Part shown: positions 26,430-37,222 of the stretch, piece by piece
How positions within the stretch are numbered: position 1 is the stretch's first letter
Layout of the letters: each line of letters begins with the position of its first letter
Assembly: GCF_000349325.1 (NCBI RefSeq)
Contig: NC_020504.1
Coordinates: 5,738,053-5,802,052, forward strand
Direction of reading: 5' to 3'
Source of the DNA: Streptomyces davaonensis JCM 4913
Lineage (GTDB): Bacteria > Actinomycetota > Actinomycetes > Streptomycetales > Streptomycetaceae
Length of the DNA stretch: 64,000 nt
Made by a program: the position numbers and the translations under genes
The notes under the pieces: generated by a model
Told to the model about the DNA's origin: nothing
What the model saw: the letters and a program-made list of their open reading frames with translations, nothing else
Database searches by the model: none

Positions 26430-27416
26430 GTGAACACCACCAGCCCCGAAGCCGCACCGGCCGCCCCCGGCCGGATCGTCCTGCTCACCACCAGCCACCG
26501 CGTCGCCCCCGGTCTGCTGTCCTGGCCGGCCTGGGAGGCGCTGCGCTCCGCCGACAGCGTGCTGTGCGCGGACGGCGCGCACCCCCAGCTGCCGTATCTG
26601 CGCGAGGCCGGCATACAGGTGGCCGAGGCGTCCCCGACCGCCGAGGAACTGGTCGGCGCCTGCGCCGGCGGCCGCACCGTCGTGGTCGTCGCGACCGGCG
26701 AGGGCGAACCGGCGCTGACCGACGGCCTCGCCCGCCTCGCCGGCTCCGGCCGGGTCAGCATGCCGGAGCTGGAGCTGCTCCCCGCCTCCTACGACCTGCC
26801 GGGCGCCCGGCTCCTCGACCTCGTCCAGGTCATGGACCGCATCCGCGCCGAGTGCCCCTGGTCCTCGCAGCAGACCCACAAGGGGCTGGCCAAGTACGGC
26901 ATCGAGGAGGCGTACGAACTCGTCGAGGCGATCGAGGAGGGGGACCGCGACGAACTGCGCGAGGAATTGGGGGATGTGCTCCTCCAAGTGGTCTTCCACG
27001 CCCGGATCGCCGAGGAGGACCCCGACGCCCCCTTCTCCATAGACGACGTCGCGGGCACCATCGTCACCAAGCTGATCCACCGCCACCCGCATGTGTTCGG
27101 GGACGAGACGGCCAGTACTCCCGAGGAGGTCAAGGCGCACTGGCTGCGCACCAAGGCCGAGGAGAAGCAACGGGAGTCGGTCACCGACGGCGTCCCGCTC
27201 GGCCAGCCCGGCCTCGCCCTCGCGGCGAAGCTGGCCTCCCGGGTCAGAACGGCCGGCCTGGACGTCCCCCTGCCGAAGACCGACGGCATCGGCTACGAGC
27301 TGCTCGCGCTGGCGGTGCGTGCCGAGGCCGAGGGCGTCGACCCGGAGGCCGCGCTCCGGGCGGCGGGACGCGCGTACCGGGACGCCGTGCGGGCTGCCGA
27401 GGGCCTGGAAGGTTAG
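26430..27416 (+). CDS. mazG: MazG nucleoside triphosphate pyrophosphohydrolase
   Basis: The product has 328 residues. The first ~110 residues are the actinobacterial N-terminal extension (GRIVLLTTSHRVAPGLLSWP). The MazG core starts at LLDLVQVMDRIRAECPWSSQ and has the EExxE...ExxD metal sites in IEEAYELVEAIEEGD and ELREELGDVLLQVVFHARI. It hydrolyses NTPs to NMP and PPi, cleaning nucleotide pools. TAGCTT (26418-26423) ends six bases before the GTG without SD, so the message is probably leaderless. One MazG domain, as usual in actinobacteria. Confidence 0.92.
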   Translation: MNTTSPEAAPAAPGRIVLLTTSHRVAPGLLSWPAWEALRSADSVLCADGAHPQLPYLREAGIQVAEASPTAEELVGACAGGRTVVVVATGEGEPALTDGLARLAGSGRVSMPELELLPASYDLPGARLLDLVQVMDRIRAECPWSSQQTHKGLAKYGIEEAYELVEAIEEGDRDELREELGDVLLQVVFHARIAEEDPDAPFSIDDVAGTIVTKLIHRHPHVFGDETASTPEEVKAHWLRTKAEEKQRESVTDGVPLGQPGLALAAKLASRVRTAGLDVPLPKTDGIGYELLALAVRAEAEGVDPEAALRAAGRAYRDAVRAAEGLEG

Positions 27417-27458
27417 TACGGTTACCCACAGAGCTGGCTCTGGGGCACGGGGGCTTGT

Positions 27459-29603
27459 ATGTCAGGGGTGTTGGACGAACTGGCCGGTGCGGCGGCCGGG
27501 GTTCTGGTGTCGTCCATGGGCGACGAGGACTGGGCGGAGCGGGCCAAGCCGGCGTTCGTCCGTGTCTACGCGATGGCCATGAAGCAGGACGTGGGCCCGC
27601 TGCTGGAGGAGCACCGGAGCGAGGTGCGCGGCGGGAGGCTGTCCGCGACGGACGTGGCCGACATCTGGCGGGGCAAGATCCGTGAGGCGTTCAAGCAAGC
27701 GGTCATCGCGGCCGAAATCGACCGGTTCATAAAGGACTTCAGGCAGAGCAACCTCCACTCCTGCCGGTCCTGCGCGGCCCAGGTGGAGCCCTACGACATC
27801 TATTGCGGGGAGTGCGGTGACGTCCTCGGCGCTCCTGGCCCCGCTCCCGCCACCGCACCGGTGAGCATCCCCGTCTCGATCTCCCCCGAGTCCCGTTCCG
27901 CCCAGCTCGTCCCGGACCCCCTCCCCGCCCAGTACGCCCAGGACCACGTCGACTTTCGGGAGGCCAGATTCAACAACGCCCCCGTCATCGGCGTACAGAA
28001 CATCTACGGCACCACGGGCCCAGCGCCCGCGGACGGCTGGCCCCTGCTCGGCGAGTTACGGCGGCGCGCTCAGGGCATACGGCCCGTCAGTTCCTTCGGG
28101 GACGAGCCCACGCTGCCGCCGTACATCGCGCGCAGCCGGGACGCGGACCTCGACCGGCTGGTCGCACACGGGCTGCGGGAGGGCGGTCTGGTCGTCGTCA
28201 CCGGTGAGCCGCTGGCCGGGAAGACGGCCACCGCCTGGGCCGCGCTGGAGCGCAACGCCGGCGAACACACCCGGCTCTTCCACGCCCACGCCGGGGCGGA
28301 TCTGCGCGAGCTGCCCGCGGCTCTGCGCGGACGGGATCCCTCCGGTACGTATGTGGTCTGGCTCGACGACCTGGAGAGCCACCTCGATGAACGGGGCCTG
28401 GTGGCGGGGCTGTTGGCGCAGCTCGCGCACGAGGGCGTGCTGGTGCTGGCGACGATGCGGGGCGCCGCGTACGAGGCGCACCGCTTCGGCGACCATCCGA
28501 CGGCGCGTGCGCTGCGCGGTGCCCGCACGGTGGATCTGACCTGTGAATGGAGCGAGGCCGAACTCGCGCGGCTCGCGAAGTCGGACGACCCGCGGCTGGT
28601 GGACGCGGTGCGATGGCGGGGCGAGCTGGGGGTCACTCAGTTTCTGTCGGTGGGGCCGGAGTTGTGGGAGGAGTGGCGTCTGGCGAGTCGGCCAGGGCGA
28701 GGGAGCGGCCATCTGCTGGTGAGGGCGGCCATCGACGCGGCCCGGTGCGGAGTCACCAGCGGGCTCTCGGCCGGGGCATGGGAGTTCTTGATCAACGAGC
28801 GTCGGATGTACGGGAGCGGGACCACCCTGGACGTCCCTGTCTCACCGGACGATCTGGAGTGGGCGTCCAGACCTCGGCTGGGCGTCGCCGGGCTGCTGGT
28901 GCCCGGCGCGGAGGAGGGCACCTGGCGGGCGTGCGGGACGCTGGTCGCGGACGCGATCCGCTGCCCGGACCTGCCGCTCTTCACCCCGCATCTGTGGGGG
29001 TCCATGGCCTGGATGGCGGGGAAGTACGACCTGCCCGAGCGTGCCGAGGTGTCCCGGGCGGCCCGGGAAGCCGTGCGGGTCGAGGCCGAGGCAGGCGACT
29101 CGTCAGCGCCGGTGATCCTCGGCGTCCTGTCGACCTGGGCGGGCGACGACCCCGAAGCACGGCACTGGTGGGGCAGGGTCGCGGAGGAGGACGAGCGCGA
29201 GGCGTACATGCTCGGGCGGTATCTCCTGCTCGAACAGGGCGAGCTGGCCGAAGCTCTCCCCCATATCCAGAGAGCGGCCGAGGCGGGCAACCCCGAACCC
29301 GCACAGGAGCTCGGATTCCTTCTCCTCGCGCGTGCCCAGCAGTGGCTCGCGGTGGCGGCCGCGAACGGCAACGCCTCCGCGGCCGAGGTCCTTCCCGTGC
29401 TCACGGCGACGCTCCGGGACGAGAACCTCCAGGCCGCCCTCGCGCGGCACCGTGCCCCCGACGCGACGCCGCCCGCCATCCCCGGCCCCCCGCTGTCGTC
29501 CGAACGCACCATCGCCTTCGCCCTCGACATGATCCTCGGCCGCCGCCCCGACCTGACACACGCAGTGAACGCCGCCACCCCGCCGGATACCGTCAAGGAG
29601 TGA
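27459..29603 (+). CDS. Zinc-ribbon P-loop NTPase with Sel1/TPR-like C-terminus; TTA-containing
   Basis: The product has 714 residues. A helical N-terminal ~95 residues precede a zinc ribbon CRSC-x(10)-CGEC (~100-118), a short NAPVIGVQNIYG strand often seen before actinobacterial conflict-type NTPases, a P-loop GEPLAGKT (~249) and a Walker B YVVWLDDLE (~302). The end is helical with Sel1-like repeats (AEEDEREAYMLGRYLLLEQG). The layout suggests a STAND-like sensor ATPase; no effector domain is recognised. Codon 200 is TTA (28056-28058), so expression should need bldA. Its stop overlaps the P450 start (GTGA). Confidence 0.7.
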   Translation: MSGVLDELAGAAAGVLVSSMGDEDWAERAKPAFVRVYAMAMKQDVGPLLEEHRSEVRGGRLSATDVADIWRGKIREAFKQAVIAAEIDRFIKDFRQSNLHSCRSCAAQVEPYDIYCGECGDVLGAPGPAPATAPVSIPVSISPESRSAQLVPDPLPAQYAQDHVDFREARFNNAPVIGVQNIYGTTGPAPADGWPLLGELRRRAQGIRPVSSFGDEPTLPPYIARSRDADLDRLVAHGLREGGLVVVTGEPLAGKTATAWAALERNAGEHTRLFHAHAGADLRELPAALRGRDPSGTYVVWLDDLESHLDERGLVAGLLAQLAHEGVLVLATMRGAAYEAHRFGDHPTARALRGARTVDLTCEWSEAELARLAKSDDPRLVDAVRWRGELGVTQFLSVGPELWEEWRLASRPGRGSGHLLVRAAIDAARCGVTSGLSAGAWEFLINERRMYGSGTTLDVPVSPDDLEWASRPRLGVAGLLVPGAEEGTWRACGTLVADAIRCPDLPLFTPHLWGSMAWMAGKYDLPERAEVSRAAREAVRVEAEAGDSSAPVILGVLSTWAGDDPEARHWWGRVAEEDEREAYMLGRYLLLEQGELAEALPHIQRAAEAGNPEPAQELGFLLLARAQQWLAVAAANGNASAAEVLPVLTATLRDENLQAALARHRAPDATPPAIPGPPLSSERTIAFALDMILGRRPDLTHAVNAATPPDTVKE

Positions 29604-30877
29604 CCGACCACCCCACCCCCGCGCCCCACGCGACCGCCCCCGACCTCTTCACCTGGGAGTTCGCCGCCAACCCCTACCCCGCCTACGCCTGGCTGCGCGA
29701 ACACGCCCCCGTGCACCGGACCACGCTGCCCAGCGGGGTGGAGGCCTGGCTGGTCACGCGTTACGCCGATGCCAAGCAGGCCCTGGCCGACCAGCGGCTC
29801 AGCAAGAACCCCGAGCATCACGCCGAGCCCGCGCACGCCAAGGGCAAGACCGGTATCCCCGGTGAGCGCAAGGCCGAGCTGATGACGCATCTGCTCAATA
29901 TCGACCCGCCGGACCACACCCGGCTGCGACGGCTCGTCAGCAAGGCGTTCACGCCCCGCCGGGTCGCGGAGTTCGCGCCGCGCGTGCAGGAGCTGACCGA
30001 CCGACTGATCGACCGGTTCGCCGCGGAGGGCAGCGCCGACCTCATCCATGAGTTCGCCTTCCCGCTCCCCATCTACGCGATCTGCGACCTGCTCGGCGTA
30101 CCCCGCGAGGACCAGGACGACTTCCGGGACTGGGCGGGCATGATGATCCGCCACCAGGGCGGCCCGAGGGGTGGGGTCGCGCGGTCGGTGAAGAAGATGC
30201 GCGGCTATCTCGCCGACCTCATCCACCGCAAGCGTGAGGCGCTGCCCGCCGAGGCCGCCCCCGGCGAGGACTTGATCTCGGGCCTGATCCGCGCCTCCGA
30301 CCACGGCGAGCACCTCACCGAGAACGAGGCCGCCGCCATGGCCTTCATCCTGCTGTTCGCGGGATTCGAGACCACCGTGAACCTCATCGGCAACGGCACC
30401 TACGCCCTCCTCACCCACCCCGAACAACGGACCCGCCTCCAGGACGCGCTGGCCGCCCACGACACCGCCCTCCTCGAAACCGGCGTCGAGGAACTCCTCC
30501 GCTACGACGGCCCCGTCGAGCTGGCCACCTGGCGGTTCGCCACCCGCCCCCTGACCATCGGCGGCCAGGACATCGCCCCCGGCGACCCGGTGCTCGTCGT
30601 CCTCGCCGCCGCGGACCGGGACCCGGAGCGGTTCGCCGACCCCGATCGCCTCGACCTCGCCCGCCGCGACAACCAGCACCTCGGCTACGGCCACGGCATC
30701 CACTACTGCCTGGGCGCCCCGCTCGCCCGCCTGGAGGGCCAGACCGCGCTGGCCACCCTCCTCACCCGCCTCCCGGACCTCCGGCTCGCCGCCGAACCGG
30801 CCGACCTGCGCTGGCGCGGCGGCCTCATCATGCGCGGACTGCGCACCCTGCCGGTCGAGTTCACACCGAGCCGCTGA
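29600..30877 (+). CDS. Cytochrome P450
   Basis: The product has 425 residues, normal for a soluble bacterial P450. The I-helix LLFAGFETTVNLIG, ExxR in EELLRYDGPV, and heme loop LGYGHGIHYCLG with Cys about 370 are all present; the first residue of the heme motif is Leu rather than the usual Phe. CYP107/CYP105-like in appearance. It needs separate ferredoxin and reductase, not encoded here. The GTG at 29600 overlaps the stop of the NTPase gene, so its synthesis is coupled to a TTA-containing message. Substrate unknown. Confidence 0.88.
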   Translation: MTDHPTPAPHATAPDLFTWEFAANPYPAYAWLREHAPVHRTTLPSGVEAWLVTRYADAKQALADQRLSKNPEHHAEPAHAKGKTGIPGERKAELMTHLLNIDPPDHTRLRRLVSKAFTPRRVAEFAPRVQELTDRLIDRFAAEGSADLIHEFAFPLPIYAICDLLGVPREDQDDFRDWAGMMIRHQGGPRGGVARSVKKMRGYLADLIHRKREALPAEAAPGEDLISGLIRASDHGEHLTENEAAAMAFILLFAGFETTVNLIGNGTYALLTHPEQRTRLQDALAAHDTALLETGVEELLRYDGPVELATWRFATRPLTIGGQDIAPGDPVLVVLAAADRDPERFADPDRLDLARRDNQHLGYGHGIHYCLGAPLARLEGQTALATLLTRLPDLRLAAEPADLRWRGGLIMRGLRTLPVEFTPSR

Positions 30878-30973
30878 CAACTCCAGCGCGTAGCAAGCCG
30901 GAGGCGAGCCGTATCCGACGCAAACGTGACACACCCTCAAGTCCGTGATCTTCACGTGATCTACGCGGCATTA

Positions 30974-31003
30974 ACTTGTGACAAGTGATCGTCTGCCTAT
31001 ACG
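30974..31003 (+). promoter_or_regulatory. Promoter of the first Rpf gene with a palindrome on its -35
   Basis: TTGTGA (30976-30981), 16 bases, TATACG (30998-31003). A perfect odd palindrome ACTTGT-G-ACAAGT (30974-30986) covers the -35, as a repressor site would. Confidence 0.45.
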
Positions 31004-31074
31004 TTCACTCGTCAGCGCGGCGCCTCGCTTCACCGGCACCGCGCCGCTCCCCGCTGTCTTCGAAAGGCCCCCGC

Positions 31075-32046
31075 ATGCTCTCCGGGAACGGTCGTCACCG
31101 TCGCCCCCGCCAGGCCCCGGCTCTCATCGTCGCGGCCGGAGTGACCGGCTCCGCCATCGCCATCCCGCTCCTCGGCGCCTCGGGCGCGAGCGCGGCGGAG
31201 GGCACCGCATGGGACCGGGTCGCGGAGTGCGAGAGCGGCGGCTACTGGAGCGAGGACAGCGGCAACGGCTACTACGGGGGCCTCCAGGTCACCCAGGAGA
31301 ACTGGGAGCGCTACGGCGGCACGACGTACGCCGAGAGCGCGGACCAGGCCAGCCGCTCCCAGCAGATAGCCGTGGCCGAGCGCATCCTCGCCGATCAGGG
31401 CCTCGCCGCCTGGCCGACCTGCGGCCCGCTCTCCGGCCTTGACGAGGAGTCCGGCTCGGTCGACCTCGACACGGGGGTGGCGGGCGACGAGTCCGCTTCG
31501 TCCGGTGACTCCGGTTCATCCGGCCTGCTGGACTCCATCGACGGCGACGAGGACTCCGACGAGCAGGGCAACTCGCCCTCCGAAGAGTCGGACAACTCGA
31601 CCAAGTCGGACAAGTCCTCCAAGTCCCCGGAGTCCGAAGAGTCGGAAGACCCCCGCGAATCGGCGGAATCCAGCCAGTCGTCCGGGTCGTCCGAATCCCC
31701 TGACGGCGACCCTTCTCAGGAAGTCGACAGCAAGCCCACAGCCACCCCGGGTCGGGACAATTCGGACAACATCGGCCAGAACGACGGTGATTCCGCCCTC
31801 ACCGACACCGGCGCCAACGGCACCGGCCGCCACCGTGGCGAACCCGCCGACGAGGGCGTCACGGACGGCTCGTATGTCGTGCGTGACGGCGACAGCCTCA
31901 CCGGCATCGCCGACTCCCTTGACCTCAACGGCGGATGGCGCGGGCTCTACGCCGCCAACAAGTCGACCGTGGGCACCGACCCGGACCTCATCCTCCCCGG
32001 TCAGACCCTCGAAGTAGGGGTCGAACCGGGCGAAAAGCAGCGGTAG
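31075..32046 (+). CDS. Secreted resuscitation-promoting-factor-like muralytic enzyme with LysM
   Basis: The product has 323 residues. Signal peptide (~1-40, ending GASAAE), Rpf domain (~43-120) with the catalytic Glu in AECESGGYW, a ~140-residue Ser/Asp/Glu/Lys linker, and a C-terminal LysM (SYVVRDGDSLTGIADSLDLN). Rpf proteins cleave peptidoglycan and promote spore germination; LysM binds glycan. SD GAAAGG supports the ATG at 31075. It is a tandem paralogue of the next gene, but it has no riboswitch upstream. Confidence 0.85.
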   Translation: MLSGNGRHRRPRQAPALIVAAGVTGSAIAIPLLGASGASAAEGTAWDRVAECESGGYWSEDSGNGYYGGLQVTQENWERYGGTTYAESADQASRSQQIAVAERILADQGLAAWPTCGPLSGLDEESGSVDLDTGVAGDESASSGDSGSSGLLDSIDGDEDSDEQGNSPSEESDNSTKSDKSSKSPESEESEDPRESAESSQSSGSSESPDGDPSQEVDSKPTATPGRDNSDNIGQNDGDSALTDTGANGTGRHRGEPADEGVTDGSYVVRDGDSLTGIADSLDLNGGWRGLYAANKSTVGTDPDLILPGQTLEVGVEPGEKQR

Positions 32047-32177
32047 TTCACGTCACGCTTCGCTCCGAAATGACCGTTTTGGTGAAAGTGTGGGATGAGT
32101 CTCAGAAGCCCTGATCGTCTTTGAAATTCCCCGGATCACGTGTCTACGGTCAGGACCGCTCGCACCCAGCGAGCCCC

Positions 32178-32380
32178 GACCGCCGCACGCCGAATCCTGC
32201 CGGTGGCCGTACGGGAACAGTCGTCGCGTCAAGCGCCGTAGGCAGGAGCGGGGGACCCAAGGTAAGCGCCCCACCGGGAAGTTGACGGTGGTGGCTTGGG
32301 GTGAAGCCGCGCACTCGACAGACTGCGCGGCCGGGCAACTCAACCGGCCCGAACCCGACAGCTCACCTCGCAGGCGTCGG
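32178..32380 (+). ncRNA. c-di-AMP riboswitch (ydaO/yuaA class) in the rpfA leader
   Basis: The ~200-base leader carries the conserved blocks of the ydaO aptamer in order: CGCCGAATCCTG (32189-32200), GGGGGACCCAAGG (32250-32262), GTGGCTTGGGGTGAAGCC (32291-32308), CCCGAACCCGACAGCTCACC (32348-32367) and the closing GCAGGCG. The aptamer ends about two bases before the SD GAGGGG (32382-32387) of rpfA. From the literature, c-di-AMP lowers rpfA expression through this element in Streptomyces. Confidence 0.88.
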
Positions 32381-32383
32381 TGA

Positions 32384-33085
<702 letters not shown>

Positions 33086-33169
33086 TCCCTTAGCCGGACC
33101 ACAGGTCCCTCATATCGGCCTCCTCCATACTGGAGGCCCCGTGAGGGTCACCCCCCGTCCCCACGGGCT

Positions 33170-33221
33170 CCCCGCCCCGGTGCGTGTTCCCCCGTACGCA
33201 CCGGGGCGGGGTCTTCTTTTT
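33170..33221 (+). terminator. Rho-independent terminator of rpfA
   Basis: CCCCGCCCCGGTGCGT (33170-33185) pairs perfectly over 16 bp with ACGCACCGGGGCGGGG (33196-33211), followed by TCTTCTTTTT, a real T-tract and rare in this genome. Confidence 0.9.
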
Positions 33222-33241
33222 GCCGGTAGTTCACCACTCCT

Positions 33242-33270
33242 TTGTTCCGTGGAGAAACAATGGGTACCGT
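33242..33270 (+). promoter_or_regulatory. Candidate promoter of eno
   Basis: TTGTTC (33242-33247), 17 bases, TACCGT (33265-33270). A further TAGGCT hexamer (33323-33328) could be a second -10. The remaining bases before the start hold no gene. Confidence 0.4.
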
Positions 33271-33325
33271 CTGTCCTTGTCCACGGGACGGTCGGTCGGC
33301 TGGCCGAAGTCCCTCAGGCGGTTAG

Positions 33326-34669
<1,344 letters not shown>

Positions 34670-34695
34670 TCCCCACCAGGGGCTAGCCAGTCGTA

Positions 34696-34740
34696 CGTAC
34701 GTCCCCGTACTCGGTCCCGTACCGTGTGCGGGGACGTACG
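34696..34740 (+). terminator. Hairpin between eno and the septum protein gene
   Basis: CGTACGTCCCCG (34696-34707) pairs perfectly over 12 bp with CGGGGACGTACG (34729-34740). With only 26 bases to the next ATG it may attenuate rather than fully stop transcription. Confidence 0.55.
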
Positions 34741-34765
34741 CGCGTGTGGAACGGGAGGCGGGAAC

Positions 34766-35242
34766 ATGGCCGTGAAGGACCGGGACCGGTTCTCCACCGC
34801 GACCAGGATCCGGTTGCTCGGCGAGCAGACGGCGGCCCGGGTCTACCGTTCCCAGACCAAACGGCAGGCCCGCCGCTCCCGGCTGACCGGCCGCGCGGCC
34901 CTGCTCGCCCTCGTCGTCTGCTCCCTGGTCGTCGCCCTCGCCTACCCGATAAGGCAGTACGTCGCCCAGCGCGCCGAGATCGCCGATCTGGAACGGCAGC
35001 GGGAGCAGGCGCGGGAGCGGGTGGAGGATCTGCGCGACCTCAAGGCACGCTGGAAGGACGACGCGTACGCGGAGCAGCGGATCCGGGAGCGGCTGCACTA
35101 TGTGATGCCGGGTGAGACCGGGTACGTGGTGATCGACCCGGACGCCGCGAAGCAGACGCGCACCGATCTCGGCGCGGCCGACCGGGCCTGGTACGCGAAT
35201 GTCTGGGACGGGGTCGACAAGTCCGACGCCGCCGACCGCTGA
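34766..35242 (+). CDS. divIC: Septum formation initiator, FtsB/DivIC family
   Basis: The product has 158 residues. A basic N-terminus is followed by one membrane helix (~48-66, ALLALVVCSLVVALAYPIRQ), then a coiled coil (AEIADLERQREQARERVEDL) and the conserved YAEQRIRERLHYVMPGETGY block of DivIC. It acts with FtsL and FtsQ in the divisome; in Streptomyces it supports sporulation septa. SD GGGAGG precedes the ATG at 34766. Sits between eno and DUF501/Ppx, the standard actinobacterial order. Confidence 0.9.
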   Translation: MAVKDRDRFSTATRIRLLGEQTAARVYRSQTKRQARRSRLTGRAALLALVVCSLVVALAYPIRQYVAQRAEIADLERQREQARERVEDLRDLKARWKDDAYAEQRIRERLHYVMPGETGYVVIDPDAAKQTRTDLGAADRAWYANVWDGVDKSDAADR

Positions 35243-35310
35243 GGCACGCCGTCGACCGCTGACGAACGCCGCCCACCGATGGACAGAGACGAAAGACTGT
35301 AAAGGCTGTT

Positions 35311-35841
35311 ATGGAAACGCCCCCGCCCTCCACTCCGCGCACCGAGCCGACCGAGGCCGACGTCGAGGCCTTCAAGCAGCAGCTCGGCCGGCCGCCGCGC
35401 GGGCTGCGCGCCATCGCGCACCGGTGCCCCTGCGGGCAGCCGGACGTGGTGGAGACGGCGCCCCGGCTGCCGGACGGTACGCCGTTCCCGACGCTGTACT
35501 ACCTGACGTGCCCCAAGGCGAACTCCGCCATCGGCACGCTGGAGGCGGAGGGCGTCATGAAGGAGATGACGGAGCGGCTCCAGACGGATCCGGAGCTGGC
35601 CGCCGCCTACCGGGCCGCGCACGAGGACTACATCCGGCGCCGGGACGAGATCGAGGAGCTGAAGGGCTTCCCGAGCGCGGGCGGCATGCCGGACCGGGTG
35701 AAGTGCCTGCACGTCCTGGTCGCGCACTCGCTGGCCGCCGGGCCCGGCGTGAACCCGCTGGGCGACGAGGCGCTCGCGATGCTGCCGGAGTGGTGGCGCA
35801 AGGGCACGTGTGTGACGCAGGTTCAGGAGGAGGGCCGGTGA
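35311..35841 (+). CDS. DUF501 family protein
   Basis: The product has 176 residues. Conserved block QLGRPPRGLRAIAHRCPCGQ with CPCG and a later LTCP suggests a metal site; HVLVAHSLAAGPGVNPLGDE is the family signature near the end. Function is unknown; it is almost always between divIC and the exopolyphosphatase gene in actinobacteria. AAAGG lies five bases before the ATG. Its stop overlaps the next GTG (GTGA). Confidence 0.85.
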   Translation: METPPPSTPRTEPTEADVEAFKQQLGRPPRGLRAIAHRCPCGQPDVVETAPRLPDGTPFPTLYYLTCPKANSAIGTLEAEGVMKEMTERLQTDPELAAAYRAAHEDYIRRRDEIEELKGFPSAGGMPDRVKCLHVLVAHSLAAGPGVNPLGDEALAMLPEWWRKGTCVTQVQEEGR

Positions 35842-36779
35842 CGCGGGTCGCCGCCATCGACTGCGGTACGAACTCCGTCCGCCTCCTCGTCGCCGACTGC
35901 GACCCGGCCACGGGCGAACTGGTCGACCTGGACCGCCGGATGACCATCGTGCGGCTCGGACAGGGCGTCGACCGGACCGGGCGGCTCGCTCCCGAGGCGC
36001 TGGAGCGGACCTTCGCCGCGTGCCGGGAGTACGCCGCGATCATCAAGGAGCACGGCGCGGAGCGGCTGCGGTTCGTGGCCACCTCCGCCTCCCGGGACGC
36101 CGAGAACCGGGACGACTTCGTGCGCGGGGTGATGGACATCCTCGGCGTCGAGCCCGAGGTCATCAGCGGGGACCAGGAGGCGGAGTTCTCCTTCACCGGC
36201 GCCACCCGGGAGCTTCAGGGGCGGGAGGACCTCGCCACGCCGTATCTCGTCGTGGACATCGGCGGCGGCTCCACGGAGTTCGTCGTCGGGGACGGTCAGG
36301 TGCGCGCCGCGCGCTCCGTCGACGTCGGGTGCGTGCGGATGACCGAGCGGCATCTGGTGCGGGACGGTGTCGTCTCCGACCCGCCCACCGAGGAGCAGGT
36401 CGCGGCCATGCGGGCGGACATCGAGGCCGCCCTCGACCTCGCCGAGCTGACCGTGCCGTTGCGCGAGGCGCACACCCTGGTCGGGCTCGCCGGGTCGGTG
36501 ACGACGGTCTCGGCCATCGCCCAGGAGCTGCCCGAGTACGACTCCGTCCGGATCCACCACTCCCGGGTCTCCCACGACCGGGTCCGGGAGATCACCGAGT
36601 GGCTGCTGCGCTCCACCCACGCCGAGCGCGCCGCCGTGCCCTCCATGCATCCGGGGCGCGTGGACGTGATCGCCGCCGGGGCCCTCGTACTGCTGGCGAT
36701 CATGGAGCGGATCGGTGCCGAGGAGGTCGTCGTGAGCGAGCACGACATCCTCGACGGCATCGCGTGGTCGGTGGCATAG
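35838..36779 (+). CDS. Ppx/GppA exopolyphosphatase-family phosphatase
   Basis: The product has 313 residues with the actin-like ATPase fold: AAIDCGTNSVRLLVAD (phosphate 1), SGDQEAEFSFTGA, VVDIGGGSTEFVVG (phosphate 2) and LVGLAGSVTTVSAIAQ. It is the short, two-domain form typical of actinobacteria (Ppx1/Ppx2 type), which hydrolyses polyphosphate or (p)ppGpp-related substrates. Coupled to DUF501 by a four-base overlap. A terminator follows. Confidence 0.88.
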   Translation: MTRVAAIDCGTNSVRLLVADCDPATGELVDLDRRMTIVRLGQGVDRTGRLAPEALERTFAACREYAAIIKEHGAERLRFVATSASRDAENRDDFVRGVMDILGVEPEVISGDQEAEFSFTGATRELQGREDLATPYLVVDIGGGSTEFVVGDGQVRAARSVDVGCVRMTERHLVRDGVVSDPPTEEQVAAMRADIEAALDLAELTVPLREAHTLVGLAGSVTTVSAIAQELPEYDSVRIHHSRVSHDRVREITEWLLRSTHAERAAVPSMHPGRVDVIAAGALVLLAIMERIGAEEVVVSEHDILDGIAWSVA

Positions 36780-37222
36780 GTCTCCTTTGTTACCGCTCGG
36801 TAGCATCGGTTGAGCAGGTCATGTAGCGTCTGAGCATGTTCGAGGGGCCCTTGAGGGCCCCTCGTCGGCGTTCCGGCGAGAAAGTTCGTGAAGTTCTTCA
36901 CAAGGAATTGGGTCCCGGCGCCACGAGGAAAGGGTCCGGTTGACCCTTTCGAGGGCCCAACACCCCCTTGAACATGTTCAGAAGGGGTGCATGGGGGTGT
37001 CGGAGGGAGGGCTCGCGCGGGGGTGTTTCGGGGGGCTCACGGTGGCTCCGAATGCCCAGAGAGGCAGCTCACGCGGCCTTGACAACGGTCCGCTCTACAC
37101 CGCAGTTCCCCCTCGCCGCCATGACCTGGATCACGCGGGTCGCGGAGGATAGCACACCCCCTGAAGGAGCTTGTGAAGGGGCGCACGAGCGACCCCCCTG
37201 GGGCGGGTGGATACTCGATGGC
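36780..37222. promoter_or_regulatory. Palindrome-rich intergenic region before the NDH-2 gene
   Basis: The 443-base gap holds TACCG-ct-CGGTA (36791-36802), GAGCATGTTC (36832-36841), a terminator (36841-36864), and the perfect palindrome GAACATGTTC (36970-36979) lying in the loop region of a larger CACCCC(C)CTT/AAGGGGTG hairpin. No gene with proper codon use is seen. The NDH-2 promoter should be here. Confidence 0.45.
36841..36864 (+). terminator. Terminator after the Ppx/GppA gene
   Basis: CGAGGGGCCC (36841-36850) pairs perfectly with GGGCCCCTCG (36855-36864); the loop is TTGA. Confidence 0.65.

Noticed and set aside
29600..30877. P450 as part of a conservon
   Set aside because: No CvnA-D genes are near it; the roadblock genes lie 29 kb away.
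36970..36979. LexA (SOS) box
   Set aside because: GAACATGTTC has a 2-base spacer; the actinobacterial SOS box has GAAC-N4-GTTC.
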